A stretch of 61,089 nucleotides of DNA from Reyranella sp. (GTDB lineage: Bacteria; Pseudomonadota; Alphaproteobacteria; Reyranellales; Reyranellaceae). Numbering within the stretch: the stretch's first letter is position 1; each line of letters starts with the position of its first letter. This document shows positions 1-8,379 of this stretch, piece by piece. Both the position numbers and the translations under genes were made by a program. Below the pieces are notes generated by a model. It did no database searches. It saw only the letters and a list, made by a program, of their open reading frames with translations, and was not told the origin of the DNA. The DNA is taken from assembly GCA_022844015.1 (NCBI GenBank), contig JALHMO010000012.1, positions 1 to 61,089 of the forward strand, written 5' to 3'.

Positions 1-419
1 GCATCCATGCAGCCGGCCGCTTCGCTCGCCTCGGTCAGCGCGACCCAGACCGTGACCTCGTCCTTGGGCTCCAGCCCGTAGTAGGTCGAATCCTGGTGCC
101 AGGCGGCGATGGTCGGCGAGCGCGGCTCCTTGATGAAGAAGGTGCTGGTGAAGATCAGGATGTCCGGCCCCAGCAGATCCTCGACTTTGTCGAGGATGCG
201 CGGGTCGCGCGCCAGCCGGGCGGCCCACGGCATCAGGAGATAGGGCATGGTCCGCCATTTCATCTCCGGATGCGCGTTGATCGGCGCGCCCAGCCACGCC
301 TCGTAGCGCTCGACACCCTGACGGCAGACCTCCAGCTCGCGCTCGTCGAGCAGCGGGAACGGCGAGAGGAACCCGTCGTGCTTCCACTGCGCGACCTGTT
401 CCGCAGCCAGCGTTCCCAT
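1..419 (-). CDS. Phytanoyl-CoA dioxygenase (PhyH) family protein, C-terminus outside window
   Basis: N-terminal 139 residues of a non-haem Fe(II)/2-oxoglutarate oxygenase; the rest lies before base 1. The translation starts MGTLAAEQVAQWKHDGFLSP, where the 'W..DGFL' opening is typical of PhyH. It reaches the iron-binding H-x-D motif (AAWHQDSTYY) near residue 106, followed by the 'VTVWVALTEA..AAGCM' stretch seen in family members. The ATG lies at 417-419. Substrate is unknown: bacterial PhyH proteins oxidise varied small molecules. It is divergent from the MarR gene to its right, with about 120 bp between them, so joint control is possible but unproven. Confidence 0.8.
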   Translation of the reverse strand, partial: MGTLAAEQVAQWKHDGFLSPFPLLDERELEVCRQGVERYEAWLGAPINAHPEMKWRTMPYLLMPWAARLARDPRILDKVEDLLGPDILIFTSTFFIKEPRSPTIAAWHQDSTYYGLEPKDEVTVWVALTEASEAAGCMD

Positions 420-541
420 GAGCGCGTCTCCTCGTTGACACCGGCGGCGAGCAGGCCACATCTTCCAATAGTCGGGATTGTATCCCAAAGCTTCGCCGCT
501 CCGCATCGTGCAATGGCCACCGGGTACCCTACGGAGGAAGC

Positions 542-1021
542 GTGAAGCCATCTGGCCAGCCGCCGCCCCGGCGCGGTATTGCGGACGACATGACGAATCC
601 GACCGATGACCAGCTCGCCAGTCTCGGCGCTGCCTTCGACGCTTTCGCGCGCCGGCACAAGCTGGTGGATGCACTCGGCTCGGAAACGCAGCTCAACGAG
701 CTCGACAAGCAGACGCTGCTCTACGTGGCGGATCATCCGGGATGCGGGCCGACCGACGTCGCCCGCTTCCTGGCCGTGCCGAGCACGACGATCTCCTCGT
801 CGACCGACCGCCTGGTCAAGCGCGGCCTGCTGGAGCGCCATCGCCCGGAAGGAGACCGCCGGGCCGTGGCGCTGCGGCTCTCTGCGGGCGGCAAGACCCG
901 TGCCGACGCCATCCTGGCGGCACACCGCGAGCTCTATCGGAGGATGCTGGCACCGCTCTCGCCCGCCGAGCGCAAAAGCCTCATCCGCATGATCGCAAAA
1001 ATCGTATCTCACGAGGATTGA
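542..1021 (+). CDS. MarR-family transcriptional regulator
   Basis: Winged-helix regulator of about 143-159 residues. The core runs from the helix 'LNELDKQTLLYVADHPGCG' through the recognition region 'TDVARFLAVPSTTISSSTDR' to the wing 'RHRPEGDRRAVALRLS', which is the MarR signature. The GTG at 542 has GGAGG four bases upstream; an in-frame ATG at 590 would give a more typical N-terminus, so the start is uncertain. It stands 58 bp before a molybdenum hydroxylase operon on the same strand and is divergent from a PhyH gene, so either could be its target. The ligand cannot be read from sequence. Confidence 0.85.
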   Translation: MKPSGQPPPRRGIADDMTNPTDDQLASLGAAFDAFARRHKLVDALGSETQLNELDKQTLLYVADHPGCGPTDVARFLAVPSTTISSSTDRLVKRGLLERHRPEGDRRAVALRLSAGGKTRADAILAAHRELYRRMLAPLSPAERKSLIRMIAKIVSHED

Positions 1022-1079
1022 ATAGTACGAATTTCGTCTTAACTTCTGAACCGGCGCAGCTCACCCCGGAGGGACGGCG

Positions 1080-1583
1080 ATGGCGATCAGGATCAACGGC
1101 ACCGAGGTGGCCGCGCCCGACGATGTGCGCGTGTCCCTGCTCGACCTGCTGCGCGAGCGGCTTCACCTGACGGGCACCAAGGTCGGCTGCAACCAGGGGG
1201 CCTGCGGTGCCTGCACCGTCCTCGTCGACGGCGAGCGCGTGCTGTCCTGCCTGACGCTGGCCGTCCAGGCGGAGGGGCGGTCGGTCACCACGATCGAGGG
1301 ATTGGGCAGCGCCGACAGCCCGCACCCGCTGCAGCTTGCCTTCATCGAGCACGACGGCTTCCAGTGCGGCTACTGCACGCCGGGCCAGGTCTGCGCGGCG
1401 GCGGCGATGCTGCGCGAGATCGAGGCCGGCGTGCCGAGCTACGTCACGGCCGACCTGACGGCGCCCGTCCTCGTCACGCGCGAGGAGGTGCGCGAGCGGA
1501 TGAGCGGCAATCTGTGCCGCTGCGGCGCGCACAACGGCATCGTCGATGCGATCCTCGAGGTCGCCGCAGGACGCGCGGCATGA
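1080..1583 (+). CDS. Aldehyde dehydrogenase-type molybdenum hydroxylase, [2Fe-2S] subunit (PaoA/YagT-like)
   Basis: Small iron-sulfur subunit of the xanthine dehydrogenase superfamily, 167 residues. The N-terminal ferredoxin domain has the plant-type cluster motif C-NQGAC-GAC (residues about 39-47) with a further Cys near 59. The C-terminal domain has the second cluster motif (QCGYCTPGQ, then NLCRCGAHNGI). It passes electrons between the molybdenum and FAD subunits. It begins directly at the ferredoxin fold with no twin-arginine signal, unlike E. coli PaoA, so the enzyme is probably cytoplasmic. GGAGGG precedes the ATG. Its stop overlaps the next start (ATGA). Confidence 0.9.
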   Translation: MAIRINGTEVAAPDDVRVSLLDLLRERLHLTGTKVGCNQGACGACTVLVDGERVLSCLTLAVQAEGRSVTTIEGLGSADSPHPLQLAFIEHDGFQCGYCTPGQVCAAAAMLREIEAGVPSYVTADLTAPVLVTREEVRERMSGNLCRCGAHNGIVDAILEVAAGRAA

Positions 1584-2563
1584 TGCCCTTCACCTACAGC
1601 CGCGCCGCCTCGATCGATCAGGCGATCGAGATGGCGGCCGGCGGCCGCAGCCACCTGCTCGGCGGCGGCACCAACCTCGTCGACCTGATGCGCAAGGGCG
1701 TGGAGCGGCCCTCCGGCCTGGTGGACGTGACGGCCCTGCCGGGCACGATCGAGGAGACGGGCGGCGGCGGCCTGCGGATCGGCGCGGCCGCACGCAACAG
1801 CGCCGTCGCGGCGCATCCGCTGGTCCGCGCGCGCTACCCGATGCTGGCCCGCGCCATCCTGGCGGGCGCTTCGGCGCAGATCCGCAACATGGCGACCGTC
1901 GGCGGCAACCTGATGCAGCGAACCCGGTGCGTCTACTTCCAGGATGTCGCCGGTGCCCGCTGCAACAAGCGCGCGCCGGGCAGCGGCTGCGACGCGGCAG
2001 GCGGGTTCAACCGCTATCACGCCATCATCGGCGCCTCCCCCCAGTGCATCGCCACCCACCCCTCGGACATGTGCGTCGCCCTGGCGGCGCTCGATGCCCG
2101 CATCCACGTGGCCGGGGCGGGTGGCGCGCGGACCATCCCCATGGTCGATTTCCACCGGCTGCCCGGCGAGCGGCCCGATCTGGAGACCCTGCTCGAGCCC
2201 GGCGAGATGATCGTCGCCGTCGAGATCGACGCATCCCCGTTTGCCCGATCGACCTATCGCAAGGTCCGCGACCGGGCGAGCTATGCCTTCGCCCTGGTCT
2301 CGGTCGCGGCCGGGCTGACGATGCGCGCGGGCAGGATCGAGAAGATCGGCATCGCGCTGGGCGGCATCGCGGCGAAGCCCTGGCGGGCGCTCCGGGCCGA
2401 GGCGGCGCTGCGCGGCGGCCCGGCCACGGCGCAGGCCTTCGAGGCCGCGCTGGCCGTCGAGTTGGCCGATGCCGCACCGCTGCCCGGCAATGCCTTCAAG
2501 GTCGGGCTGGCGCAGCGCACGCTCGGCGCCGTCTGTATCGAGCTGAGCGGGAGCGACCGATGA
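1580..2563 (+). CDS. Molybdenum hydroxylase FAD-binding subunit (PaoB/YagS-like)
   Basis: FAD subunit of 327 residues. The flavin-binding 'HLLGGGTNLVDLM' lies at residues about 30-42 and 'NMATVGGNLMQRTRC' near 105. Between them and the C-terminal domain is a Cys-bearing insertion (CVYFQ, RCNKR, GSGCDA) like the one that binds a [4Fe-4S] cluster in E. coli PaoB and 4-hydroxybenzoyl-CoA reductase. The ATG at 1580 overlaps the upstream stop as ATGA, which fixes the start; longer frames reaching upstream are read-through. The gene is coupled to both neighbours, implying equal production of the three subunits. Confidence 0.9.
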   Translation: MMPFTYSRAASIDQAIEMAAGGRSHLLGGGTNLVDLMRKGVERPSGLVDVTALPGTIEETGGGGLRIGAAARNSAVAAHPLVRARYPMLARAILAGASAQIRNMATVGGNLMQRTRCVYFQDVAGARCNKRAPGSGCDAAGGFNRYHAIIGASPQCIATHPSDMCVALAALDARIHVAGAGGARTIPMVDFHRLPGERPDLETLLEPGEMIVAVEIDASPFARSTYRKVRDRASYAFALVSVAAGLTMRAGRIEKIGIALGGIAAKPWRALRAEAALRGGPATAQAFEAALAVELADAAPLPGNAFKVGLAQRTLGAVCIELSGSDR

Positions 2564-4872
2564 GCAGGATCCAGAACGCCGTCATCGAATCGGTCAAGAC
2601 CGTGCTGGGCTGGGTGCCGGCGCAGTGGCTGCCGGGCGGCACGCCCGATCCGTTGATCGAGCGCCGCGCGGCGATCGGGCGGCAGGCTTCCCGGCAGGAC
2701 GGGCCTGCGAAGGTCAGGGGCGAGGCACGCTTCGCCGCCGAGGTCGCGATGGACCGGCTGACCTACGCCAGCCTGGTCCACGGCACGGTGACGCGCGGGC
2801 GGATCACCCGCCTCGAAACCGCCGCCGCCGAGGCGGCGCCGGGGGTGATCCTTGTGTTGACGCATCGGAACATGCCGCGGCTCGCGCCCCTCGCGCTCAT
2901 CAGCTTCACCGACCTGTCCGCCGTCGGCAACAGCAGCCTGCCCATCCTGCAGGATCCGGTGGTGCGGTATAACGGCCAGGTGGTCGCGCTCGTCGTCGCC
3001 GAGACGCAGGAACAGGCCGACCATGCCGCCCAGCTCATCGAGATCGACTACGCGGCGGATGCCGCCAGGACCCGCTTCGAGGGCGCGAAGGACGACGCGC
3101 GCACCCCCGCCTCGATCCTGATCGAGAAGAACCACGTCTCGGTCGGCGATGCCGAGCGGGAGCTCGAGCGGGCGCCGCATCGCGTCGACAACGTCTATCG
3201 GACGCCGGGCCACAACCACAACGCCCTCGAGCTGCATGCCGTCACGGTCGCGTGGCAGGGCGGGTCGCTGGTGGTGCACGACGCGACACAGATGATCGCG
3301 CCCAGTGCCAACGTCCTCGCCAGGCTGTTCGGCCTCAAGAAGGAACAGGTTCGCGTCCTCTCGCCGTTCGTCGGCGGCGGGTTCGGCGGCAAGGGCCTGT
3401 GGGATCATCAGATCGTGGCGATCGCCGCGGCCAGGCTGGTCGACCGTCCCGTGCGCCTGGTGCTGAGCCGCGACAGCGTCTATCGCATCATCGGCGGCCG
3501 CACCCCGACGGAGCAGCGCGTCGCCATCGGCGCCGACACGGAGGGACGGTTCACCGCGCTGGTGCACACCGGCTACTCGATCATGCCAACCTACGGCGCC
3601 TGCCCCGAGCAGTACACGCTGGGCACGCGCGCGCTCTATCGCGCGAGAAGCTTCGAGATCGTCCAGCGCCACCTCGATCTCGACATCGTGCCCAACACCT
3701 TCATGCGCGCGCCCGGCGAGGCGATCGGCACCTTCGCGGTCGAGTGCGCGGTCGACGAGCTGGCCCATGCCATGAGCGTCGACCCGATCGAGCTGCGCCG
3801 GCGCAACGAGCCCGACCGGCACCCGATCAGCGGCACCGCCTTCTCGCAGCGCGCGCTGATGCAGGCCTATGCCGACGGCGCCGGGCGCTTCGGCTGGGAG
3901 CGCCGCCTCGCCCAGCCGGGTGCGCGGCGCGACGGCGAGTGGCTGCTCGGCATGGGCTGCGCGAGCGGCAGCTTCCCCTATGTCCGGATGCCGGGCGCCA
4001 ATGTCCGCATCACGCTTCGCCGCACCGGCGAGGCGACCCTCTCGTGCTCGGCGCAGGACATGGGCATGGGCACGGCGACGGTGCAGATCCAGCATGCGGC
4101 CGATCGCCTGGGCCTGCCGGTCGAGGCCATCACCTTCGAGATGGGCGATTCGAGCCTGCCGGCCGGGCCGCTGGCCGGCGGGTCGGCCCAGACCGTGTCG
4201 ATCGCGGGCGCAATCATGGCGGCTGCCGACAAGCTGACGGCCGAGCTGCTGCGCCTTGCCGGCAACGCCAGCCCGGTCGCCGGCCTGCGCGCCGGCGAGG
4301 TCCGCCTCGTCGACGGCGGCATCACCAGCATCGCCAATCCGTCGCAGCGGGAAAGCTACCAGTCGATCCTGACCCGCGCGGCGCGCAACGAGGTGACCGT
4401 CAGCGCGGCCGGCAGCCCGCCGCTCGAGATGCTGAAGTTCGCGATGCACAGCTCCTCGGCCATCTTCTGCGCGCTGCGCGTGAGCCAGGTGACGGGCGAG
4501 ATCCGCGTCGACCGGTTGCTGGGCTCGTTCGACTGCGGGACGATCCTCAATCCGAAGACCGCGGCCAGCCAGTTCAGGGGCGGCATGATCATGGGCCTGG
4601 GCCTGGCGCTCACCGAGGAGACCCTGTTCGACGAGCGCAGCGGGCGGATCATGAACGCCACCCTGGCCGACTATCACATCCCCTCCCACCTCGACGTGCC
4701 GGAGATCGACGTGATGTGGACCGGCATCCCCGATCCGCGCTCGCCGCTCGGCGCGCGCGGGATCGGCGAGATCGGCATCACCGGCGTCGCGGCCGCCGTC
4801 GCCAACGCGGTCTTCAACGCGACCGGCAAGCGGATCCGCGACCTGCCGATCACCCTGGACAAGGTGCTCTGA
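2560..4872 (+). CDS. Molybdenum hydroxylase molybdopterin-binding catalytic subunit (PaoC/YagR-like)
   Basis: Large subunit of 770 residues carrying the MCD (molybdopterin cytosine dinucleotide) cofactor. Visible are the N-terminal a/b-hammerhead (about 45-165), the loop 'FVGGGFGGKGLWDHQ', the 'FMRAPGEA' segment that contacts the molybdenum site, and near the C-terminus 'GARGIGEIGITG', whose Glu is the catalytic base of the family. The ending 'ATGKRIRDLPITLDKVL' closely resembles PaoC-type aldehyde oxidoreductases, so an aldehyde is the best substrate guess. ATG 2560 overlaps the FAD-subunit stop. No XdhC/PaoD maturation gene follows in the window, so insertion of cofactor must be supplied from elsewhere. 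Confidence 0.9.
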   Translation: MSRIQNAVIESVKTVLGWVPAQWLPGGTPDPLIERRAAIGRQASRQDGPAKVRGEARFAAEVAMDRLTYASLVHGTVTRGRITRLETAAAEAAPGVILVLTHRNMPRLAPLALISFTDLSAVGNSSLPILQDPVVRYNGQVVALVVAETQEQADHAAQLIEIDYAADAARTRFEGAKDDARTPASILIEKNHVSVGDAERELERAPHRVDNVYRTPGHNHNALELHAVTVAWQGGSLVVHDATQMIAPSANVLARLFGLKKEQVRVLSPFVGGGFGGKGLWDHQIVAIAAARLVDRPVRLVLSRDSVYRIIGGRTPTEQRVAIGADTEGRFTALVHTGYSIMPTYGACPEQYTLGTRALYRARSFEIVQRHLDLDIVPNTFMRAPGEAIGTFAVECAVDELAHAMSVDPIELRRRNEPDRHPISGTAFSQRALMQAYADGAGRFGWERRLAQPGARRDGEWLLGMGCASGSFPYVRMPGANVRITLRRTGEATLSCSAQDMGMGTATVQIQHAADRLGLPVEAITFEMGDSSLPAGPLAGGSAQTVSIAGAIMAAADKLTAELLRLAGNASPVAGLRAGEVRLVDGGITSIANPSQRESYQSILTRAARNEVTVSAAGSPPLEMLKFAMHSSSAIFCALRVSQVTGEIRVDRLLGSFDCGTILNPKTAASQFRGGMIMGLGLALTEETLFDERSGRIMNATLADYHIPSHLDVPEIDVMWTGIPDPRSPLGARGIGEIGITGVAAAVANAVFNATGKRIRDLPITLDKVL

Positions 4873-4914
4873 GGGCGGGCCAACCTTGTCCGCTTGCCCG
4901 GCTCGCGCCGCCGC

Positions 4915-4980
4915 TCAGCCGTTCCACGGGTCGATGACAGTCAGTCCGCTTACATCGAAGTCGTCGACATTGCAGTGCAT
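4915..4980 (-). pseudogene. Remnant of a VapC-type PIN toxin (C-terminal 21 residues)
   Basis: Reading the minus strand from 4980 gives MHCNVDDFDVSGLTVIDPWN plus one residue and a stop. This matches the usual end of PIN-domain VapC toxins ('T.N..DF...G...INPW'), including the Asn/Asp-Phe pair that precedes the last strand. Everything upstream of this tail is missing: it abuts the end of the solute-binding protein gene with no space between. It is best read as the stump left when foreign DNA replaced the rest of a vapBC pair. The fragment is short, so the call is tentative. Confidence 0.45.
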
Positions 4981-5939
4981 CAGCTGATCACCTCGTCGGC
5001 GCGAGCGAGCAACGTGAGCGGCAGTTGCAGGCCAAGTTGCCGTGCGGTTTTTTGGTTAACAATCAGCTCAAACTCTGTTGGGGCCTGAACAGGTAGCGTG
5101 GCGGGATTGGCACCACGCAAGATAAGGTCGACATAAGATGCGGCGCCAGCGAGGATCTTCTCGATTATCACTCCGTATGACAGGAGGCCACCGGCCTCAC
5201 ATGACTGGCGAAAGGGATAAACCGCCGGGAGCTTGCACTGCGCAACGAGCGTCGCAATTCGATCACGTTGGAAGAAAGTGATCGCATCCGGCAGAAAAAT
5301 CAGCCCACTATTCGGCTGGTCCTTGAGCGAGTTGATAAGACGATCAATGTCTGAGCTATTGCCGCTCGGCGTTTCAATTGAAGTAATTCCCACTCTACTC
5401 GCGACGTCGTCAATTGAATCGCGAAACGCCTTCGAGTTGTTGCCCGGTTCTGGGTTGTACACGATCCCGAGATTCTGAACGTTCGGAGCCACTTCCTTCA
5501 GAAGCGAGACCCACTTGCCGCCGAGCGACGGTTCAAAAGGCGTGAAGCCAGTCACTCTTCTTCCGGGCTTCGAAAAACTCTCGACATAGTGCATCCCAAC
5601 CGGATCACTGACCATCGCAAAAACCGTCGGAACGTCAGAACGCTCAGCATGCAATGCGGCCATAGATGTATTGGTCACTGCGAACAATACGTCCGGCTGG
5701 AAAGCCAGTAGCTCTCGAGCAAATGCTCGGGAGCGTTCGGTGTCGCCCCGAGTTATTCGATGCTCGACCTGGATATTCTGATCAAGCACCCATCCTTTCT
5801 CCTTTAGTACTTTTTTGAGAAGGTCGATCTGATACTGCTCCAAAACTAGACCCCCAACGCGGCGTGCGCGGACTTGAGCATCCGCGCGACAGGCATTGGC
5901 GACCGCAGCAAGACCGAGAACGAGGCCCCGTCGCTTCAT
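4980..5939 (-). CDS. ABC transporter substrate-binding protein, TrpX/ABC_sub_bind type (orphan)
   Basis: Periplasmic-binding-protein-like protein of 319 residues. The start at 5939 (MKRRGLVLGLAAVANA) has a strong GGAGGGAG site and gives a plausible signal peptide; a longer frame to 5999 is less likely. The family pattern is clear: 'FQPDVLFAVTNTSMAALHA', 'VPTVFAMVSDPVG', 'RRVTGFTPFEPSLGGKWVSL', 'GLIFLPDAITFF', 'ELIVNQKTARQLGLQLP'. Such proteins usually travel with a permease and an ATPase, but none is adjacent. Its GC content and codon use are visibly lower than those of its neighbours, and it sits against a toxin remnant, which suggests horizontal acquisition. The ligand is unknown. Confidence 0.8.
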   Translation of the reverse strand: MKRRGLVLGLAAVANACRADAQVRARRVGGLVLEQYQIDLLKKVLKEKGWVLDQNIQVEHRITRGDTERSRAFARELLAFQPDVLFAVTNTSMAALHAERSDVPTVFAMVSDPVGMHYVESFSKPGRRVTGFTPFEPSLGGKWVSLLKEVAPNVQNLGIVYNPEPGNNSKAFRDSIDDVASRVGITSIETPSGNSSDIDRLINSLKDQPNSGLIFLPDAITFFQRDRIATLVAQCKLPAVYPFRQSCEAGGLLSYGVIIEKILAGAASYVDLILRGANPATLPVQAPTEFELIVNQKTARQLGLQLPLTLLARADEVIS

Positions 5940-6157
5940 GCTCCCTCCCTCTCCAGAGGCCAATGGTATCGCGCTGCAAGGAAGGAGGACAGACGTCATT
6001 GTTCATTCGCAACCGGCTGGCGGCTGACGTTTGTCCGGCACAGTGGCGGCGGCGGGCAACGAGAGGGCGGACCGAAGGTTTACATTGCCAACCTTCACTA
6101 CCGCCCTCGACGGTGCCAACCTTGACCGTAAAGGCCACGCCAAAGCCATACTTCAGA

Positions 6158-6667
6158 TTATGGTGGTAGGGGTGGATTGAGCCTGGTGTCGAGCGAAAAC
6201 GGCTCTTGGTCCCTCAACGCATAGGCTCCGGCCGCGCTGCTCTTCAGGAACATCAAGTTCCAGCTGCGATTCGAGACCGCACTGGGAATGAGCAGGAACT
6301 TGTAGGCGGCCAGCAGCGCATCGCCAAATCTTTGCTGCCCGGCACTCGGTACCACCGGCTTCAGCCAGTTCCTGTTGGGAATGGCGGTCTCGTCGACGAC
6401 GTGGATGCCTGCCAGATCGGTTACGATCGCGGATGTCAGCACATGGGGAACGGTGTCGAGCACATCGAACCCCTTGTGCACCGCGACTTCGAGGATGGCG
6501 GTTGCGGGATCGATCGAGCAGTAGACGGCGCGGACGCCCTTGCTGTTCCAGCGTCCACCCGCCAGATACGAGCCCTCGCCGCCATCCCAGGTCGGCGCAT
6601 AGACGTCGCGATCGAGACGCCAGGCGATGAAGTCCGTGCCGCCCAGCGCTGCCGGCAACGGCGTCAC
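6158..6667 (-). CDS. RES-domain toxin of an Xre-RES toxin-antitoxin module (module 1)
   Basis: 169-residue RES-domain protein. The family's Arg..Glu..Ser residues are visible as 'AWRLDRDVYAPTWDG' (Arg), 'GGRWNSKGVRAVYCS' (Arg and Tyr), 'ATAILEVAVHKG' (Glu) and 'SAVSNRSWNLMFL' (Ser-Asn-Trp-Asn near the end). RES toxins are ADP-ribosyltransferase-like enzymes known to degrade NAD+ or modify targets. The start overlaps the antitoxin stop by four bases, the normal antitoxin-first order. A second, diverged pair lies immediately upstream. Confidence 0.85.
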   Translation of the reverse strand: MTPLPAALGGTDFIAWRLDRDVYAPTWDGGEGSYLAGGRWNSKGVRAVYCSIDPATAILEVAVHKGFDVLDTVPHVLTSAIVTDLAGIHVVDETAIPNRNWLKPVVPSAGQQRFGDALLAAYKFLLIPSAVSNRSWNLMFLKSSAAGAYALRDQEPFSLDTRLNPPLPP

Positions 6668-7149
6668 ACATAGACCCCGTGGTCGATCTGCTCAAGAAGG
6701 TCCTCGACCAGTTGCGTGCCAGGCTGGCTGGCGAGAAGCTCGATAGGTTTCCTGCCTCCCAAAGCTCGCGCAGGCTCATCGAGCCACTTCTCTGCTGCAG
6801 CCTGGGAGCCGAATACCGGAGTGGCTCGTGCGACGATCTCCGCAAACTTCCATGCGCGGCTGCTCTGCTCGGAGCTGAGGGGCTTCTCCTTGTCCGCCTC
6901 GAACCGCTGAACCGTTCGCAAGCTCATGCCCAGCGCCGGCTCGACAGCCTTGTCCAGGAGCAGGATCTGGCAATGCCGTCGCAGATTGGAGAGCGCCTTC
7001 CCCTTCAGCCCATCTCGCAGGAACTCGTGAATCTCTAGCCTAGATCGCAGGTGCACCTTCTTGCCCCTGAAGCCCAGGAGCTCTGCCGCCATCGAGTAGA
7101 CGCGTTCTTCCGTCGGTCTTGCCCTGGCCGCTCGATGCTCCATGACCAT
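6664..7149 (-). CDS. Xre/MbcA/ParS-family antitoxin (module 1)
   Basis: 161-residue antitoxin. The N-terminal region (about 60-110) carries the helix-turn-helix-like segment 'GMSLRTVQRFEADKEKPLSS'. The C-terminal DUF2384 domain runs through 'AWKFAEIVARATPVFGSQAAAEKWLDEPARALGGRKPIELL', with the 'A..WL..P...L.G..P..LL' pattern that contacts RES toxins, and ends in 'LLEQIDHGVYV'. It lies directly upstream of its toxin with a 4-bp overlap and should repress its own promoter. The short region before it (7150-7212) contains TGTCGT twice, about 20 bp apart, a possible operator. Confidence 0.85.
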   Translation of the reverse strand: MVMEHRAARARPTEERVYSMAAELLGFRGKKVHLRSRLEIHEFLRDGLKGKALSNLRRHCQILLLDKAVEPALGMSLRTVQRFEADKEKPLSSEQSSRAWKFAEIVARATPVFGSQAAAEKWLDEPARALGGRKPIELLASQPGTQLVEDLLEQIDHGVYV

Positions 7150-7212
7150 TCACTTCTCCGCCACTTGTCGTGCATGATATGTCATCTGTCGTCGTTCTTT
7201 CAAGGCACCAGC

Positions 7213-7929
7213 TCACGTGATGCGATAGACCTTGCCGCTGGCGGGCTCGCGGAAGAGATCGACCCGTGTTCCGTCCCAATGGTAGTCGAGGTGCCTGCCC
7301 TGCCTGGGACCGACCGCCAGGTCAGGGTAGAAGAGCGCAGCGCATTCGCCACCCGGATTGCGGACGCTCCGATAGACGATCCCTTCCGAAGTCGAGGCGT
7401 GAAGGCGGTCGCCAAGAGCACGTGCTTCGGCGTAGTCGTCGGGATGCAGGATCGCGGCGTAGCCCGGATAGCTTCCACGCACATCATGGAGGGCTCCGCG
7501 GATGTCCAGGACGATCTCCCGGAACTGGGACGTCCACCCCGCAGGCTCTCTCGTCCTCGCCATGAAGCGGGAATGATGATGGATCGTCTCGAGCAAGGCC
7601 GTCTCGAACTCGCGCCCGGCATAGAGGACACCGAAGCGACCCCGGCTGAATCGACTTGGACGGTCGGCGCTGACATGAACGAAGGGCGCCATCAGCCAGC
7701 TCGCGCCGGGACCGCCGATCCTGCGACCAGGAGGCACCAGGTCGAGGTTGCCGATGCTCTCCATGAGGCGCGGATTGGTCTTCTGTTCCGCGGAGATCAG
7801 GAGAGGCCAGTCCGCCGGGTCGGCAATGTCCTCGAACAGGTCGATCGGGGGAAAGCGGCTGCGGACGATCCTCACGGAGCCCGGCCACTCCACGGTGGAG
7901 ACGGGAACCGACGAGGCGTCGATCACCAT
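7213..7929 (-). CDS. RES-domain toxin (module 2)
   Basis: 238-residue RES protein, longer than module 1. The catalytic pattern is visible as 'VRIVRSRFPPIDLFEDIADP' (Arg), 'RFSRGRFGVLYAGREFETAL' (Arg, Tyr, Glu), 'HHHSRFMARTREP' and 'GIVYRSVRNPGGECAALFYP' (Ser and Asn region). It shares little sequence with the module 1 toxin, so the two modules are not a recent duplication. Its start overlaps the antitoxin stop by seven bases. Members of this longer group have been linked to NAD+ depletion. Confidence 0.85.
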   Translation of the reverse strand: MVIDASSVPVSTVEWPGSVRIVRSRFPPIDLFEDIADPADWPLLISAEQKTNPRLMESIGNLDLVPPGRRIGGPGASWLMAPFVHVSADRPSRFSRGRFGVLYAGREFETALLETIHHHSRFMARTREPAGWTSQFREIVLDIRGALHDVRGSYPGYAAILHPDDYAEARALGDRLHASTSEGIVYRSVRNPGGECAALFYPDLAVGPRQGRHLDYHWDGTRVDLFREPASGKVYRIT

Positions 7930-8336
7930 CCTCCCCGCTCGGCATCGAGATATCGACGCACGCGCATCAAGTCGGTCAGCTCACCGCCCAGCATGACCTC
8001 GAGGGCGCTCCGGTCGGCGAAGGCCGCATTGGCCGCCTTGATCCAAGCGTAGCCCCGGTGCGGGTCGGTGAAGACGATCCGCAGCGCCTTGTGGATGCCC
8101 AGAATGTTGGAAAGCCGCGCCTTGCCGTCGCGATCGATGCGGCCCACATCGCCTGCCTTCCAGCGCCGATAGGTGCGGACAGGCAGGTCGAGGAGGACGG
8201 CCGCCTGATCATCCGACAGGTCCCACAGGCGGAACAGGTTGAGCGCCGCGCGAAACATCGCGGCGGCTTCCTCGTCCGTGATCGGCGCAGGGGAGAACTC
8301 CGAAGGGGCTGTCGGGATCGGTAGAAGAATGGCCAT
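7923..8336 (-). CDS. Xre/MbcA/ParS-family antitoxin (module 2)
   Basis: 137-residue antitoxin. An N-terminal helix-turn-helix segment ('LFRLWDLSDDQAAVLLDLPV', 'RTYRRWKAGDVGRIDRDGK') is followed by the DUF2384 domain ('ILGIHKALRIVFTDPHRGYA', 'WIKAANAAFADRSALEVMLG'). The 'Y.W....N.AF.....ALE.M..G' signature is typical of partners of RES toxins. The protein ends in the 'DLMRVRRYLDAERGGW' tail that plugs the toxin active site in this family. A perfect palindrome lies 27 bp upstream of the start (8363-8378) and is the likely autoregulatory operator. Confidence 0.85.
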   Translation of the reverse strand: MAILLPIPTAPSEFSPAPITDEEAAAMFRAALNLFRLWDLSDDQAAVLLDLPVRTYRRWKAGDVGRIDRDGKARLSNILGIHKALRIVFTDPHRGYAWIKAANAAFADRSALEVMLGGELTDLMRVRRYLDAERGGW

Positions 8337-8362
8337 GTCTTTTCCCCCAATTGGCCTTATAT

Positions 8363-8378
8363 TGGCATTTCAATGCCA
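8363..8378. promoter_or_regulatory. Palindromic operator upstream of Xre-RES module 2
   Basis: TGGCATTTCAATGCCA is a perfect 6-4-6 inverted repeat, flanked by further GGC half-sites (TTGGCC at 8351 and TGGCAA at 8381). It sits 27 bp before the antitoxin start, where autoregulation of toxin-antitoxin operons normally acts. Binding by the module 2 antitoxin is inferred from position only. Confidence 0.55.
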
Positions 8379-8379
8379 T

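Noticed and set aside
2281..4689. 800-codon minus-strand frame opposite the molybdopterin subunit
   Set aside because: Same reason: the plus-strand protein is a textbook family member and the minus translation has no recognisable fold.
7051..8052. Plus-strand open frame across the second RES-Xre module
   Set aside because: The minus strand encodes two overlapping, family-consistent proteins with an operator; the plus frame has no ribosome site or motif.
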